From assembly GCF_004027225.2 (NCBI RefSeq), contig NC_044288.2:7251744-7315743 (forward strand): 64,000 bases of DNA, in the 5' to 3' direction. The notes under the pieces are model-generated. The model was not told the DNA's origin, did not search any database, and worked only from the letters and a program-made list of their open reading frames with translations. Shown here piece by piece: positions 10,020 through 21,045 of the stretch. Source of the DNA: Strigops habroptila. Its lineage: Eukaryota > Chordata > Aves > Psittaciformes > Psittacidae. Position numbers and translations under genes: made by a program. Within the stretch, counting starts at the first letter, position 1; every line of letters starts with the position of its first letter.

Positions 10020-11910
10020 AATACAGTGATGGGTGGCAGGACAGAGGACTAGAAAGAGAAAAATAAAACAAGGGAGAAGACCGAGGAGCAGAGAGAGAAA
10101 GAAAGGTCAGGAATCATGAATAGGGACAAGACAATCTGCAGAGAGCAGGAGCAAGAAAACACAGGGTTGCTGATCAGGACAGCGGCATAGAGAGGTGGCG
10201 GGGAAAGCAGAGAAGAAAGGAGAGACAGGGACTGGGTATGGGACATGCAGATAGAGAGAATAGGGACAGAGAACAGGACGAAAGGATTGAGAAATAAAGA
10301 AAGGGTCAAATGTGTAGAAAGAGAATAAAAAGAAATAAAAAAAAAGGAACGAAAAAAACCCAGCAATGGGCTAGAGGACAGAGATGGAGGAAGAGAAAAA
10401 AGGATCAGGGAGTAGGACATACGAGAAGAGAAAGGAAGAGTCGGCTGGACAGGAACAAGAGGAGAGACAGGACAGAGAAGTAAAGACAGAAGAAATGGGG
10501 ACAGGAAGCAGGACAGAGGAACAGTGAGAGGAAGAAGGGGCAGGGAGCAGTAAAGAGGTGGAGAGAGAAGCAGCACTGGGACAGAAGGATCAAAAGAGAA
10601 GAGAGACAGGAAGAAGGGTGGGATACAGAGGGGGAGGACAAGGAGCAGGACACATCGTCAGACAAAGACACGAAAAGGGAGCAAGACAAGGTGATACAGA
10701 GAGAGGGGAAAGGGACAGGGAGGCAGGAGAAAGTGAAAGGCAAAAATAAGATGACAGGGAGCAGGACAGATATTTAGGGGGAAAAACCTACAATGGGCAT
10801 CAGGACAGAGAGGTGGAAAGGTACAAAAAAAGCACTTGGCTGCAGGACAGAGATGAACTGAGAAAACACAGTGACAGGGAGCAGGACAGAGTGCGAGAGA
10901 AACGGGGGGGGGGAAGAAACAAAGAGGGAAAGGGCAGGAAAATGGGGAGAAGATAAGAAGGACACAGAAAGAGTTTTGTAGGGACAGTGAGCATGACAGA
11001 GACATCGAATAAGACAGGAAAATAGGATGGGAGGCAGAACAAAGGGAAAGAGAAACAAGGTCTGGGAGCAGGACAAAGGGATGGAAGAGAAAGAATAGTG
11101 ATGGGCTGCAGGAAAAAGATGGGGGAATTAAAAAAAAAATACATATGCAGGGAGCAACAGTATGACAGAAAAAAGGGACAGAGAGCAGGAAAACATTGGA
11201 GGTAAAAAGCAACTGTGATGAGCAGTGGGAGAGATGGGGAAAGAAAAATACTGAGGGAGAGAGACAGAAAAAAGGGACAGCTAGCTGGACAGGAGGATAC
11301 AGTTAAAAATGATGGAAAAAGGAATGGGACAGAAAGAAAAGATAGCAAGAGTAAGCAGAGCAGAGGGACAGCAAGAGAAAAAAAGGGAGAGGGATCTGGA
11401 CACATATGGGGAAAAAAGCAGGGACAGATGAAAAGAGACAAAAAGAGTGACAGGGCAGAGGAATTAAAATCAGGGTGGCAGCAGGACAGAGATGCAGAAA
11501 GAAAGGTATTAGAAGCCCTGCTGAGAGATGGAGGATGAGAAAAAAGGGGCAGGGAACAGCCGGGAGGGACAGAGAGAATAAGAGACTAACACAAAGGAGG
11601 TCAGGGACAGTGAGATACAGAATAAATAAAAATCAGTGACAGGAAGCAAGATAGAAGAGGATAGAGCGAGAAGGAGCAAGGGAGAGACATAGGAAGGCAG
11701 GGACACAGAGCAGCACATACAGGCACAGAGAGGAAAAGAATACCAGGGAACAGGCCAGAGAAATTGAAATCGGGGTGGGGGGGGAGGAAGACAGATGCAG
11801 ATGAAGACAGAGATGGAAAAGGAAAAAAAACAGCTATGGGCTCAGGACAAAGGCAGACAATGAAAAAAAAAGGCGGGGGGGGGGGTGGTGTGGGAAGGGG
11901 TGTGGGAAGG
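10020..11910 (+). repeat. purine-rich degenerate tandem array, copy B
   Basis: About 1.9 kb of strongly strand-asymmetric sequence (A+G on the plus strand). It is built of imperfect repeats of a core like GGGAGCAGGACAGAGA with A-rich spacers at roughly 40-60 bp spacing. Poly-G runs occur near 10,905 and 11,877-11,885. Its part at 10,765-10,910 aligns with 1455-1600 in copy A. The long minus-strand ORFs rich in Leu, Ser, Pro, Phe and Cys are low-complexity translations of the pyrimidine strand. On a minus-strand transcript it would be a long polypyrimidine tract. Confidence 0.8.
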
Positions 11911-12280
11911 GGAGCAAGACACGAGTAGAAAGGAGAAGTACAGGGGAGGAAAAAAATCATGGCAGCGTGGGAAAGAGAGGGGCCCAGGAGATGAGCAGGG
12001 AGGGACCCGGACACAGAAGAGAGAGAAGGACAACAGTGCCCCAGGGGCCTGGGACTCACCACAGCTCTTGCTCCTGTGGTGCTGCTGGAAGAATTTGACA
12101 GTTCAGAAGCTTCTTTCTCCTCCCTTCCTCTTCTGTAACTCTGGTCACTTGGATGTCCTCCACCTAAGAGAATACAAGGGTGTCTTACAGCTCTTACAAG
12201 ATGAGGCTTCCTAGACACGTAGCCTCACTTGCTCATGCACTACATGGCCGTACCACACTGCTGGTGACGCACACATGCAC
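11911..12280 (-). repeat. duplicated segment, paralog of 6481-6860
   Basis: It can be aligned by eye over about 350 bp with copy A, including GGGACTCACCACAGCTCTTGC, CTGCTGGAAGAATTTGACAG, CCACCTAAGAGAATACA and TTCCTAGACACGTAGCC. Small indels interrupt the match. The offset is about 5.43 kb here but about 9.3 kb for the left matching block. This is what the ERVL insertion in copy A, plus length change of the array, would produce. Confidence 0.8.
12060..12163 (-). other. exon-like segment, copy B
   Basis: This 104-bp segment lies between ATTCTCTTAG and GTGAGT on the minus strand, as in copy A. Unlike copy A, two frames are open across it. One begins VEDIQVTRVTEEEG; the other contains EASELSNSSSSTTGARAV. 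I recognise neither as a known domain. The lack of a shared open frame between the copies argues against a conserved protein exon; the shared splice-like boundaries argue for a transcribed unit. Confidence 0.35.
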
Positions 12281-12689
12281 CCTGCCTCCCACAGACACAC
12301 GCCATCTTCTCTCATCACACACGCTCCAGGTTCTGCTGCATGCCTACACAGTAGAGGAATTCTATACAGACGTAACCTATAAGCAGCCCTCTATAGTTCC
12401 CGAAGGCTCTAGGGACAATGAAGTACCCTGCAAGCATCCCCGAAAGGTGCCGAGCCATTCTGCACCCTGAAAAAGGCAACTCCTTATGCACTAGCCACTT
12501 GCTGAGGATGCAAAGAAAATTCAGGTGCAAAAGCAGAGATCATGCTCATCCTGACCCCCACTATGTCCTACAACAGAAGATGGTACCTTCCACATCATAC
12601 TTTATAGTTCCATAAAAGATAAGCTACATTTAACAAAACTGGAGTTGCAGACATAGGAGCCACCTCCCCACCCCAGAACACCCCATTTA
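12281..12689. other. no gene recognised
   Basis: Unique sequence with no coding or RNA feature that I can support. It separates the duplicated segment from the CR1 fragment that follows. Confidence 0.5.
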
Positions 12690-12975
12690 GAATCCCAGAC
12701 TGGTTTGGGTTGGAAGGGACCTTAAAGCTCCTCCAGCTCCAACCCCCTGCCATGGGCAGGGAAACCTTCCACTAGAGCAGGTTGCTCCAAGCCCCTGTGT
12801 CCAACCTGGCCTTGAACACTGCCAGGGATGGGGCAGCCACAGCTTCTCTGGGCACCCTGCGCCAGCGCCTCAGCACCTTCACAGGGAAGAACTTCTGCCT
12901 AACAGCTCATCTCAGTCTCCCCTCTGGCAGGTTAAAGCCATTCCCCTTGTCCTGTCACTGCAGGCCCTTCCATTT
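12690..12975 (-). mobile_element. CR1 LINE 3' fragment
   Basis: It matches the 3' part of CR1 in minus orientation: GGTTTGGGTTGGAAGGGACC, CCATGGGCAGG, CAGGTTGCTCCAAGCCCC, GTGTCCAACCTGGCCTTGAACA, and CATTCCCCTTGTCCTGTCACTGCAGGCCCTT. It is nearly the same as the start of the CR1 copy at 54,215, so both belong to one subfamily. It is heavily 5'-truncated and encodes no intact product. Confidence 0.93.
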
Positions 12976-15900
12976 CTTTTATAGGAGTTGTGTTACAGAG
13001 TATTTTAAACTAAAGTGTCTGTAGGATAGATTACAGAAGGGTTTAAGCCATCAAAATGAGTAACAAGTCATCAGACCATGTTGTTATTCCCTTCCATGTT
13101 GATGGTATCCCTTCAAATGCTCAACTTGAGGATGCAGTAACAAGCATAATAGCTGTGCTGCTCTCTCTTGGTACCAGGGCACTGGATGATACCATACCTA
13201 AGATTTTTTTTAAAAGATTTCAGCTAGCTTCAGGCTTATAAATTCTATGTCCACTGCAGGCATGCCAGTAGAAGCATACTAGTAGAATCTAGCTAGAAGA
13301 ATTAGCAGGTACGTAAGTAATAAATTTACATAAAACATCAGCAGAGTTTTTGTAAAGCAAATTCATGCCTGACAAATCCTTCAGAATTATTTGGAACAAT
13401 CAATGAGCACACAGACATGAGAAGTTCATCTTATGTATGTACTCTATTTTGATTTCCAGAAACCATCCAGTATAGACCCTCGCCAAAGGCATGGGAGAAC
13501 AGGAACAGTTCTCCTCAGAGAAGCAATTTATTAAAAGGCCGAAGGAACCAGAATAAATGGTCAGTTCATAGTCAGGCAAAAACTGCCAGCAGACTCATGC
13601 ATAGATCTCTGCTTAGCCCTAAAAACCATACCTATGGAGGATTTGAAAAAGTCAGGTGAGTAGTTAGGTGGCAGAGATTTCTAACAATGTCCTTCTGTGT
13701 AGTTAAAAAAATGTCCCTATAGAGTTGCTGCAGCCAACGATATTGTGGGAACAGACAGTAAAGCCACAAATGAATTTCAGTGTGGATAATGCAGAAAAAC
13801 CCCAAACAGGCACAGGGGATGTGGGTTATCATTTTGAACATTATACACTGTATGATGGTGTCTGAGAAAACTTTGTTACGACCCAAAGAAGATCTTGATA
13901 ATTATTAGATTTAAAAGCTCATAGCTCAAAAGCCAGATAGATGGTTTGGAAATACATTAAAAAATAAAACTTTTTTTTTTGAGGGGAAGGGGGAAATTAC
14001 AATTAATCCATATCATTCCTCCATCTTGAATATGGTGTATAGTGCAGGCCTCTACCTCTGAGAAATGAGAGAGCAGTAAGACAAAAGATATATAAAAGGA
14101 TATGAGATACAGATCACTTGCTGTACAAAACAGACTCTGCTGCTTCACGAAAGAGAGCAAACTGGGAAAGGAGTGAAAGACTTTGTAGCTATCAGGGAAG
14201 TGATATTACTCACTATCTTCTGTAACAGAAGTCTTAAGAGGCATCAAACAAAGTAACGAGTTTAAACACACACTCCTCTCTTCATGCAGCATCTGGATAT
14301 GCTAAAATTCATTTTTTCATCAGATATAGTGAATGCTAAAACTTTTTATAGCTTAAAAAAAAATCACTTGGACAAAGTTAGATGAACTGTGCAAAGACAT
14401 GGGCTCTAGCTCATGAAATTTGCCAGGCACAGGTTACAATCACCAGAATAATATTCCGGTGCTACCTTGGACAATGCACCAGAGACTGATCTTCATTCGA
14501 TTCAGTATGCCAGCTCCTTTAACAAATGTCATCAATGTTTCCTTGCTTATTAACCACTGTATTTTAAGGTAGGTGTACTTCTTCAAAAACAAACAAAACA
14601 AAAAAAAAAAAACCCAAACACCAAAAAAACAACAAAAAAACCAACCAACCAAACAAACAAACAAAAAAAAAACCAACAACATGATGTGTTCACTTTATGA
14701 CCCCAGAGATTTCTGGCATAGTACAACCACAGTTGCACCTCAGGTGGTGGTGGCCTGGTTTTGTCCACAAAAGGTCCTCCTCCTTAAGGAAAAACATGAG
14801 ATGCGTGGACAGCTTCTGCCACTAAATTCAGTGCTTCACAGCTGTTGTCTAGTTCTTTTGAATGCATCAGAGTTTCTCATAATTCTCAAGCTTATTTACA
14901 CAAAGAGAAGTTAAGAATCATATCCAAGACCTGTAATCACAAGTATCTTCAGGTCAAAATACTGCTGTTGTACATTTCCTTCAACTTTTGTGTCAGATTT
15001 CCAACTATACATAAAAGCATTCCTAAGGCCAGTTCTCCAGTTAATTAGGAAGAAACCTTTTAGACAGTTTTCTAAAATCACTGTCGACATTTTGTGCTAG
15101 GAAATTTGTAATAAGATTTAATTATTGAGTCTATCCCTTCATTTCCTTACACTCCAGTGTTCTTTCAGGTATTCCAAAGATAAACTTCATCAAAACTATT
15201 ACAAGTGGTAAAATTAAACTCATTCTCTCCAGAGCGTTTGTTTTCCAGGACTTAATCACGATTCTGTCACTGATGTTTTAAGTCCTACTAAAGTATGTTT
15301 ACAGTACTTTGAGGGTTCCCCAAGGCTGCTGTGACTAGAATTGCTGTATATGCAGACACACCTGGAAGCATTGTTCCAGTTCATACTTGCAGTCCACAGA
15401 ATACCACATGCTGGAATGCACCAGCCAGCTCAGTGACTTCTTACACAGCCGGTCACATTCATGTAGATAACCCGAGGACTAACCCCCCTGTGCAGCCAAA
15501 GGAATGCAGCAATTGGCATAAACACATTTTAGATATTCATTACGTAACATGCTTTCAAGAGCTTCTAAAGCCATCCCCAACTAAACTTGTCAGATTGAAG
15601 AGTAGCCACGGCCAGAAAACAAGTAATAGTTTGCTTAAGTTTAAACTGCATCTTTGCAAAATTCTGAAGTATTTACCATCCTTTAAAGATCTAATCAAAC
15701 TTTTTCTCCCTATCCCTCCAACTCTGATTTTAGCAAATTCATTTGCAATCAACAGTTTTATTGTTACAGGGGAAGCTCACTATCACAGTAGTCAGGATAA
15801 CAGAATTCAAGCCATATTACTTAGGTCAACCTTGCAGAGGACACTGGATAGCAGAACTTTTAGCTATTGACATTTTTACTGGTAGTGTCATTGTGTATCA

Positions 15901-17150
15901 TCATTTGCATTCGGAGATACAGAATAGTAGTATGAAAAGCTCACAAAACAAAACGATAAACCCACATGCGTATTAAAAAAAAAACGTCCAAGAAGCATGC
16001 TTTAATAATGCTTTCTGTAGTTAAGGAAGTGAAGTACGCGTGTTGAAAATACTTCTGCCTAACCATCCATCATTTTCATTGTGGTACTGCCAAAGAATGA
16101 TCAGAAATTGAAGCCTGCAAAGTACTAGACACCTTGCATAAGCACCAGCCTCTGTTATTTAAGAGGAGAGAGTTTCGTTAATCAACTCAAGACCATTAAC
16201 CATTAAAGTCTATCAGTCAAGGTTGGATTTTTTAAAACAAAATCAATTTGATTAAAGCAGAACAACTTAACTATTTTAAAAGTTCTTGTTCTTTGGCTAT
16301 AGCTCATATTTCATCCTAGAATCTTAACCCACTTTAAAACATGCAACCTTCTTTCTAGATCTAACTACTACTACTTACTATGACTACATTCAGATAATGC
16401 ACACAGGTAAAAACATGGAATGCTTAGCTCAAGAATCACATAGTCAAGCCCTCTTCATACATAATTATCTCCACTCATAACTCCCAAGAATTCTGTGGGC
16501 CACAAATAGAGAAAATTTGAAAGGAACAGATACTTGCACCAAAAAGTCAACAAATTCTCTAGCCTTAGTTAACAGTCTGCTTTAGAAGGAGACTAGACAT
16601 TCTCCGAGAGTCAGCCTTCAACCACCCCACCCAGTCAAACTCAACAATGTGGAGGATGTGCTTGGGGGCAGTTCTTCTAAGGACATATACTGCAGCTCTG
16701 ATCACCTTCAGTTCCCAGCTACCATTTTAGAGTCTACAAAGTTATTTTTCTTGGGATTACTTGAGGTCTTGCTCAAATGCACAAAATCAGTCCCTATGGT
16801 CCAGACATGCACCAGTAAAAGTCCCAGAGGAAAGAAAGGCCCATGATCACATATCTCTTCACTTCAAAGTCTCTGCCTATAGCTCTCTATTTTTCTTGTG
16901 AAGTCTCATGTCTTCAGCCAGCAAGGGCCCATGACCTACTTGCAATTCACAGTTGCAAGAGAAATAGTTTTAACAGTTGCATTTCACTTGTTTTATATGG
17001 ATTCTCCAGTGGCATTTCCAGAAAACAACAGGACAGTGCAACAGGCCACATAGCATATGACAGGGGATACAGATCCCTGTAAGTATGCCTGAGATAATTT
17101 TTATCTTATTTCTGAAGTGAAAGAAAAATTAAGAGGGTTTTTTTCTAGCG
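12976..17150. other. gene-free AT-rich region
   Basis: No exon with a recognisable protein, no RNA gene and no clear transposon. An A-rich AAAC/CCAA simple repeat lies at about 14,583-14,690. The ORFs seen are short and look random. Confidence 0.5.
14583..14690. repeat. AAAC/CAAA-rich simple repeat
   Basis: About 100 bp of A with scattered C (AAACAAAC, CCAACCAACC). It is a low-complexity tract, probably a decayed poly-A or microsatellite. Confidence 0.85.
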
Positions 17151-17573
17151 TAATTAAAGCACAAAAAAACCACCTCGGCAAGGACTGCCGGCGCTTCCCC
17201 ACGTGAGCAGCAGCTTATGGAAAGGCTCTACAGAGGAAAAGCCTAGGTGGACAAAGCCATTGGTTTCTTCAGCACTCCCACGGTTAAGCTCCGTCCTACC
17301 TATTTCGTAGGCGTGTAGACAAAGCGACTCAATCTCTATTAAAGAAACCGCAACAGCAACCAGCAGCGACGAAGTGCTGGAGGCCGGCCGGCCTGCCCTC
17401 CACGGGCCTCGGGCGCGCCGGCACTCATACGGCAGCGCCCGGCCGCAGCTGCCCAGAGCCCAGCACAGGCCTCCCGGGGCGCCCGTGGCTAGTGCGGGGC
17501 CCGCGAGGGCACCCCGAGGCCAGGAGGCGGCCGGCTCCGCGGCACAGCCCCGGGTTCGCGTCAGCAGGAAACG

Positions 17574-17628
17574 CCTTTTTTGGTCCTCGGAAGTGCTATA
17601 AAAGGCGCGGAGGAAACGCCAAATATGG
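17574..17628 (+). promoter_or_regulatory. CArG box - TATA box - CArG box
   Basis: Two perfect CC(A/T)6GG elements occur: CCTTTTTTGG at 17,574-17,583 and CCAAATATGG at 17,619-17,628. Between them is TATAAAAG at 17,597-17,604 in a GC-rich context, reading rightward. A start site about 30 bp after the TATA box would fall at the second CArG box. CCAAATATGG is the same sequence as one EGR1 promoter element (24,148-24,157). CArG boxes bind SRF and are typical of immediate-early and muscle/cytoskeletal genes. Function here is inferred. Confidence 0.6.
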
Positions 17629-17832
17629 TCGGCACGATTCCGGCCGCCGCGGGAGCGGCGTTTCCGCTCGGCCTTGTCCGCCCCGCGGCCGCGCGATGGG
17701 GCCCCACCCGCTGGCGCGGTCCCGGTGCTGGCGCGGTGGCGAGCGGGCCCGCGAGAGCAGCCGGGCTGCCGCGGGCGGCCAGAGCTTAAGCCGGGCGGGA
17801 GGTCGCGGCCAGCTCAGGTCTGATTTGGGCAG

Positions 17833-17933
17833 ATGGATTTGCTGCCCGCGGCTGGAAAAGCCGGAGGCCTGCGCTTCCTCCTCCTCCTCGCCGCCGCCCT
17901 TCCTGCGGGGCTTCGGGCTCTTATCTACACAAG
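17833..17933 (+). CDS. candidate first coding exon, signal-peptide-like
   Basis: An ATG at 17,833, preceded by an in-frame TGA at 17,821, opens 33 codons plus 2 bases up to an AAG|GTGAGG splice donor. The peptide begins MDLLPAAGK, has a charged n-region, then a hydrophobic core (FLLLLAAALPAGL) and a small-residue region, as in a secretory signal sequence. It lies about 200 bp downstream of the CArG/TATA promoter. I cannot identify the gene. One possible downstream exon in matching phase is at about 18,858-18,976 after a weak CCTTGCAG acceptor; it would encode a short cysteine-containing tail. The whole call could be chance in GC-rich DNA. Confidence 0.35.
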
Positions 17934-17960
17934 GTGAGGGGTTTCCTCGGCCCATGACAA

Positions 17961-19239
17961 CACCTGCTGTTTCCCTGGAAGCAGCCTCCTTGAGACCAAC
18001 TTACCCTCCCAGTTAGACTAGGAGCAAACATTTTAAGAATCAGAAATCCTTTCTTTTTCAGACTAACAGCAAGAGAAAAGGTCTCGCAGAAAATGTACAA
18101 TCAGTGTTTTCTCAACCACGAATCTGCTTTCATTTTATGGGATGAAGGTCATGAAAAGAGTGGGAGCAAAAATCGCCATGCATTTTCTTTCATTTATGTT
18201 AGAGACATCAAATGCAAAGCACAACCTGTTGCAATTTAGGCTAAATGCCAAAGCTTAAATTATGAGCACTTTCTAGCAAGTTACACCAAAGAGTATCTGT
18301 CTTAAAGTGGCCCCGGTTGGCATATCAATAGTTTTCACTTTTCTTTTTTTTTCTTTTTTTCCCCTCCAAAATGGAGGTTCCAGAGTATGGGGAGCTTCCT
18401 GCAGTGAGATGCAATTCAGACCCCCCAGTTGATGGGAACTGTCACTTGGCAGCTTGCAGGCCGTCATAGGCAGGCTACAGTGCACAAGTGCTGAGCCCTT
18501 CCCTCAGAACACTGCTGGTTTGCACTACTCAGCCATATTGCTTTTTGAGTCATGGTTAACATGGGGCCAACAATAAACCTACATATGTGGTTCAGTGCCT
18601 TTGAGCATCCTTGCAGCTGGACACTGCTACCTGTGGAGTGCCTGTGACCAATGCCCACAGCTGTGGGAGGTCAGAATTCTTCCATTTAAAGGGAGACTGC
18701 AACAGCCTCAAGAGAAGGCCTAAGGAGAAGGCCACGAAGTGAGGGGAGAGAGTTAGGGTGGATTTCTGGAGGCCTCCACAAGTTGAAAGGATTTACCATC
18801 ACAAAGTGGAGAAAGCATGGAGCAAGTACGACCAGCATTTCTCTGAGTTAGAGAGGCCTTGCAGATCCTGTCACCTCCTTTGCACTGCTGCCTTGACATC
18901 CACAGGCCAGTCTTGTGGGCAGAGGTGCCTAGCCAGACGTCAGAGACATGCCCTGCTGCTAGAAAGGGTGCTCTAGCCTTCATTCCTTATAGCCCTGCAA
19001 CACCGCCTGGCTTGGTCCACTTTGCGCACATGCACCATGAGCGCCTATCTTCTATCTTCTTTGCTGCTGCTTTAAGCGTGGTAATTACCATCTCTGCTCA
19101 TTTCTGTACAAAGTGCTCTGGAGAACCTGAGGCACCCTCAGGCATTGCTTGAGAGCCCACTTGGTCAGTTTTTAGCACAACCACAATTCCAGAAGTCTAG
19201 ACCAGGAGTCAGCAGAGACTAGCTTGAAATGACAGCAAC
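17961..19239. other. no confirmed gene between the CpG island and CR1
   Basis: Mostly unique sequence. A phase-compatible but weakly supported acceptor precedes an open stretch at about 18,858-18,976 on the plus strand. Parts near 18,690-18,830 vaguely resemble an old repeat. No RNA gene is seen. Confidence 0.4.
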
Positions 19240-19610
19240 ATCTACAGCTTCCTGAGGAGGAGAGGTGGAGAGGAGGTGGGGCTGATCTCTTCTCCCTGGT
19301 ATCCAGTGACAGGACACATGGGAATGGTTTAAAGCCGCACCAGTGGGGGCTCAGACTTGAAATTAGGAAATGTTTCTTTAATGACAGGTTGGTCAAATGG
19401 AACAGGGTTCCTAGAGAGGTGGTCAATGCCCTGTGCCTGTCAGTATTTGAGATATTTGTACAATGCCCTTAATAGTAAGCTTTAACTTTTGATCAGCCCT
19501 GAAGTTGTCAGGCAGTTGGACTAGATGATCGTTGTAGGCCTTAGGTCCCTTCCAACTGAACTATTCTAGTCTGGTCTGGTCTAGTCTGTATGTTCTATTC
19601 TGTTCTAAAC
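19240..19610 (+). mobile_element. CR1 LINE 3' fragment (old)
   Basis: Plus-orientation CR1 tail: CTGATCTCTTCTCCCTGGT, GACAGGACACATGGGAATGG, TTCCTAGAGAGGTGGT, GGACTAGATGATCGTTGTAGG, and TTCCAACTGAACTATTCT, followed by degenerate TCTAGTCTGG-type repeats and TTCTATTCTGTTCT, the CR1 terminus. It is diverged and non-coding. Confidence 0.88.
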
Positions 19611-21045
19611 ATCTGAACAGAGCAGTGCTGACAGATCAGAATGGACTTGGGCTGTCTCCAATTGTATATTTTGCTGTTGGCTTTGGGAACCAGAGGTGGG
19701 GGGAAAAAAAATTGGTTAGCTTTACATAATGTTATTTGCTTCTTTCTTTGAAGCATCACATTTGAAGGACCTTCTTCAATGTCTTATCTCCCGTAAGTGG
19801 ATTTCTGTGGCTTCTGACATGGCTCAGACAGTGTGAAGCCACATATTTGGCTTGCCCACTCTGCCTTGGCCAGAGGCTGGAGCCCTTGGGTTGAAAAGAG
19901 CTAGTGCTTTCCTCTGAAAGGGCCCAGCAGGGCCAGGGCCAAGTCACTGTGAGCAGCTTGTGGACCACACCCAGCACTGCAGGTACAAACCAGCACAGAG
20001 ACAAAGCAGCACAGGCCCTTCCCCACAGCTTGTCCCAACCCGCTGAGGACAGTCCCACCTGAGAGACAACAGACTCGGATTTACCAACAGTTAGCTCTCA
20101 GGTATCTTCCAGAATTGCTGCCATTTGCCAGGGTTGGGCTGCATCCCCAAGAAGAGGGTCTAGCCCAGGGTCTTTAGCAGGTTGCCCTTCCTAGCCAGTG
20201 TGGTCGATTTTGGCAAGCAGTACGGCATGCTGTGTCCAACAGAGACTGTTTGCCAGTTTACACTGTGCCGGGTGCACGCAGGTATCTATCTGCATCTCAG
20301 CTCCTAACAACCCTAAACATCAGTGATTTGTAGAGAGCCCACCTGAAAGGACTGACACCAGAACCCTCCTCTGTACCTGCACTACCAGTTCTCATGGATG
20401 CAAACTCCTCTGAATTTGGTCTGCAGAGGGGTCACATACCTCCTGAAGTGTATTTCAAGCCACCACGTAAGGAAGGGCATTCCTCTAAATGCTGAAACAT
20501 CTGTATTAAAGCCTATCAGGCCCACACACTTATATACCCTATGTTGTGTCAAGGAGGAATTTACGATAGCCCTCAGTTGAGTAGGGCTACTTTCCATCAA
20601 CCAGCCATTTGGACTGAGCTTATTGTATTTCCAGCCTAGAAACTGCTCTATTACCTTGCCATCCAGTAAGATTTCTGACTACCTATGAACACACAGTTGA
20701 GATTCTAATTTTCAAACCTCATTTTCAGCACTGGGAAAAACAGAATTGTTTTTCTTCCTAAGATTAGTTCACACGCTTCTTGAGAAGCCAGAAAACAGGA
20801 ATCGTGCCTACTTCAAAAGAGCAGGTAGTGCACCTAATGCAAAGACGTGTGTGCTCCATCCATGTCTTTGTGAGCAATGGGATTTAGAGAGATTGCTCTC
20901 CCCTCCTTTCTTTATGTGGGTATTTCCCCAGGAAACAAGCAGCACTTGTTACTTCTCAGCTACTCAAGGAGTCAGGGTTGCTGCACCACAGTCTTCCTAT
21001 GCAGCAACTTAAAAGAAAATGTGGAAGTCCACACGATTTGATATT
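19611..21045. other. region downstream of EGR1; no gene recognised
   Basis: Unique sequence between the CR1 fragment and the EGR1 polyadenylation region. No exon-like or RNA feature could be supported on either strand. Confidence 0.5.

Larger units (their letters stand above)
17360..17960. promoter_or_regulatory. CpG island around a possible SRF-responsive promoter
   Basis: A compact block very rich in G, C and CpG, in AT-rich surroundings. It contains the CArG-TATA-CArG arrangement at 17,574-17,628 and the signal-peptide-like ORF at 17,833-17,933. It lies about 3.1 kb past the EGR1 polyadenylation region and on the opposite strand to EGR1, if read from the TATA orientation. No annotated gene in this position is known to me in mammals. 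Confidence 0.65.

Noticed and set aside
10049-11441. Several 100-213-codon minus-strand ORFs rich in Leu, Ser, Phe, Pro and Cys
   Set aside because: These are translations of the pyrimidine strand of the purine-rich array. Frames overlap each other and have low-complexity composition.
11601-12218. 205-codon minus-strand ORF covering the copy B exon-like segment
   Set aside because: Most of it is array translation. Only the 104-bp segment is of interest, and its frame is not conserved in copy A.
1675-12280. CRISPR array or bacterial-type element in the repeated purine-rich DNA
   Set aside because: Repeats are degenerate with irregular spacing and the context is a bird genome.
17492-18016. 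174-codon plus-strand ORF in the 17.5-kb CpG island
   Set aside because: It begins upstream of the TATA box and crosses the predicted splice donor. Composition is GC-driven. The shorter ORF at 17,833 is the better candidate.
1-21000. Presence of ETF1, the next gene after EGR1 in human synteny
   Set aside because: I looked for its conserved protein blocks on the plus strand and found none, so it likely lies left of the window.
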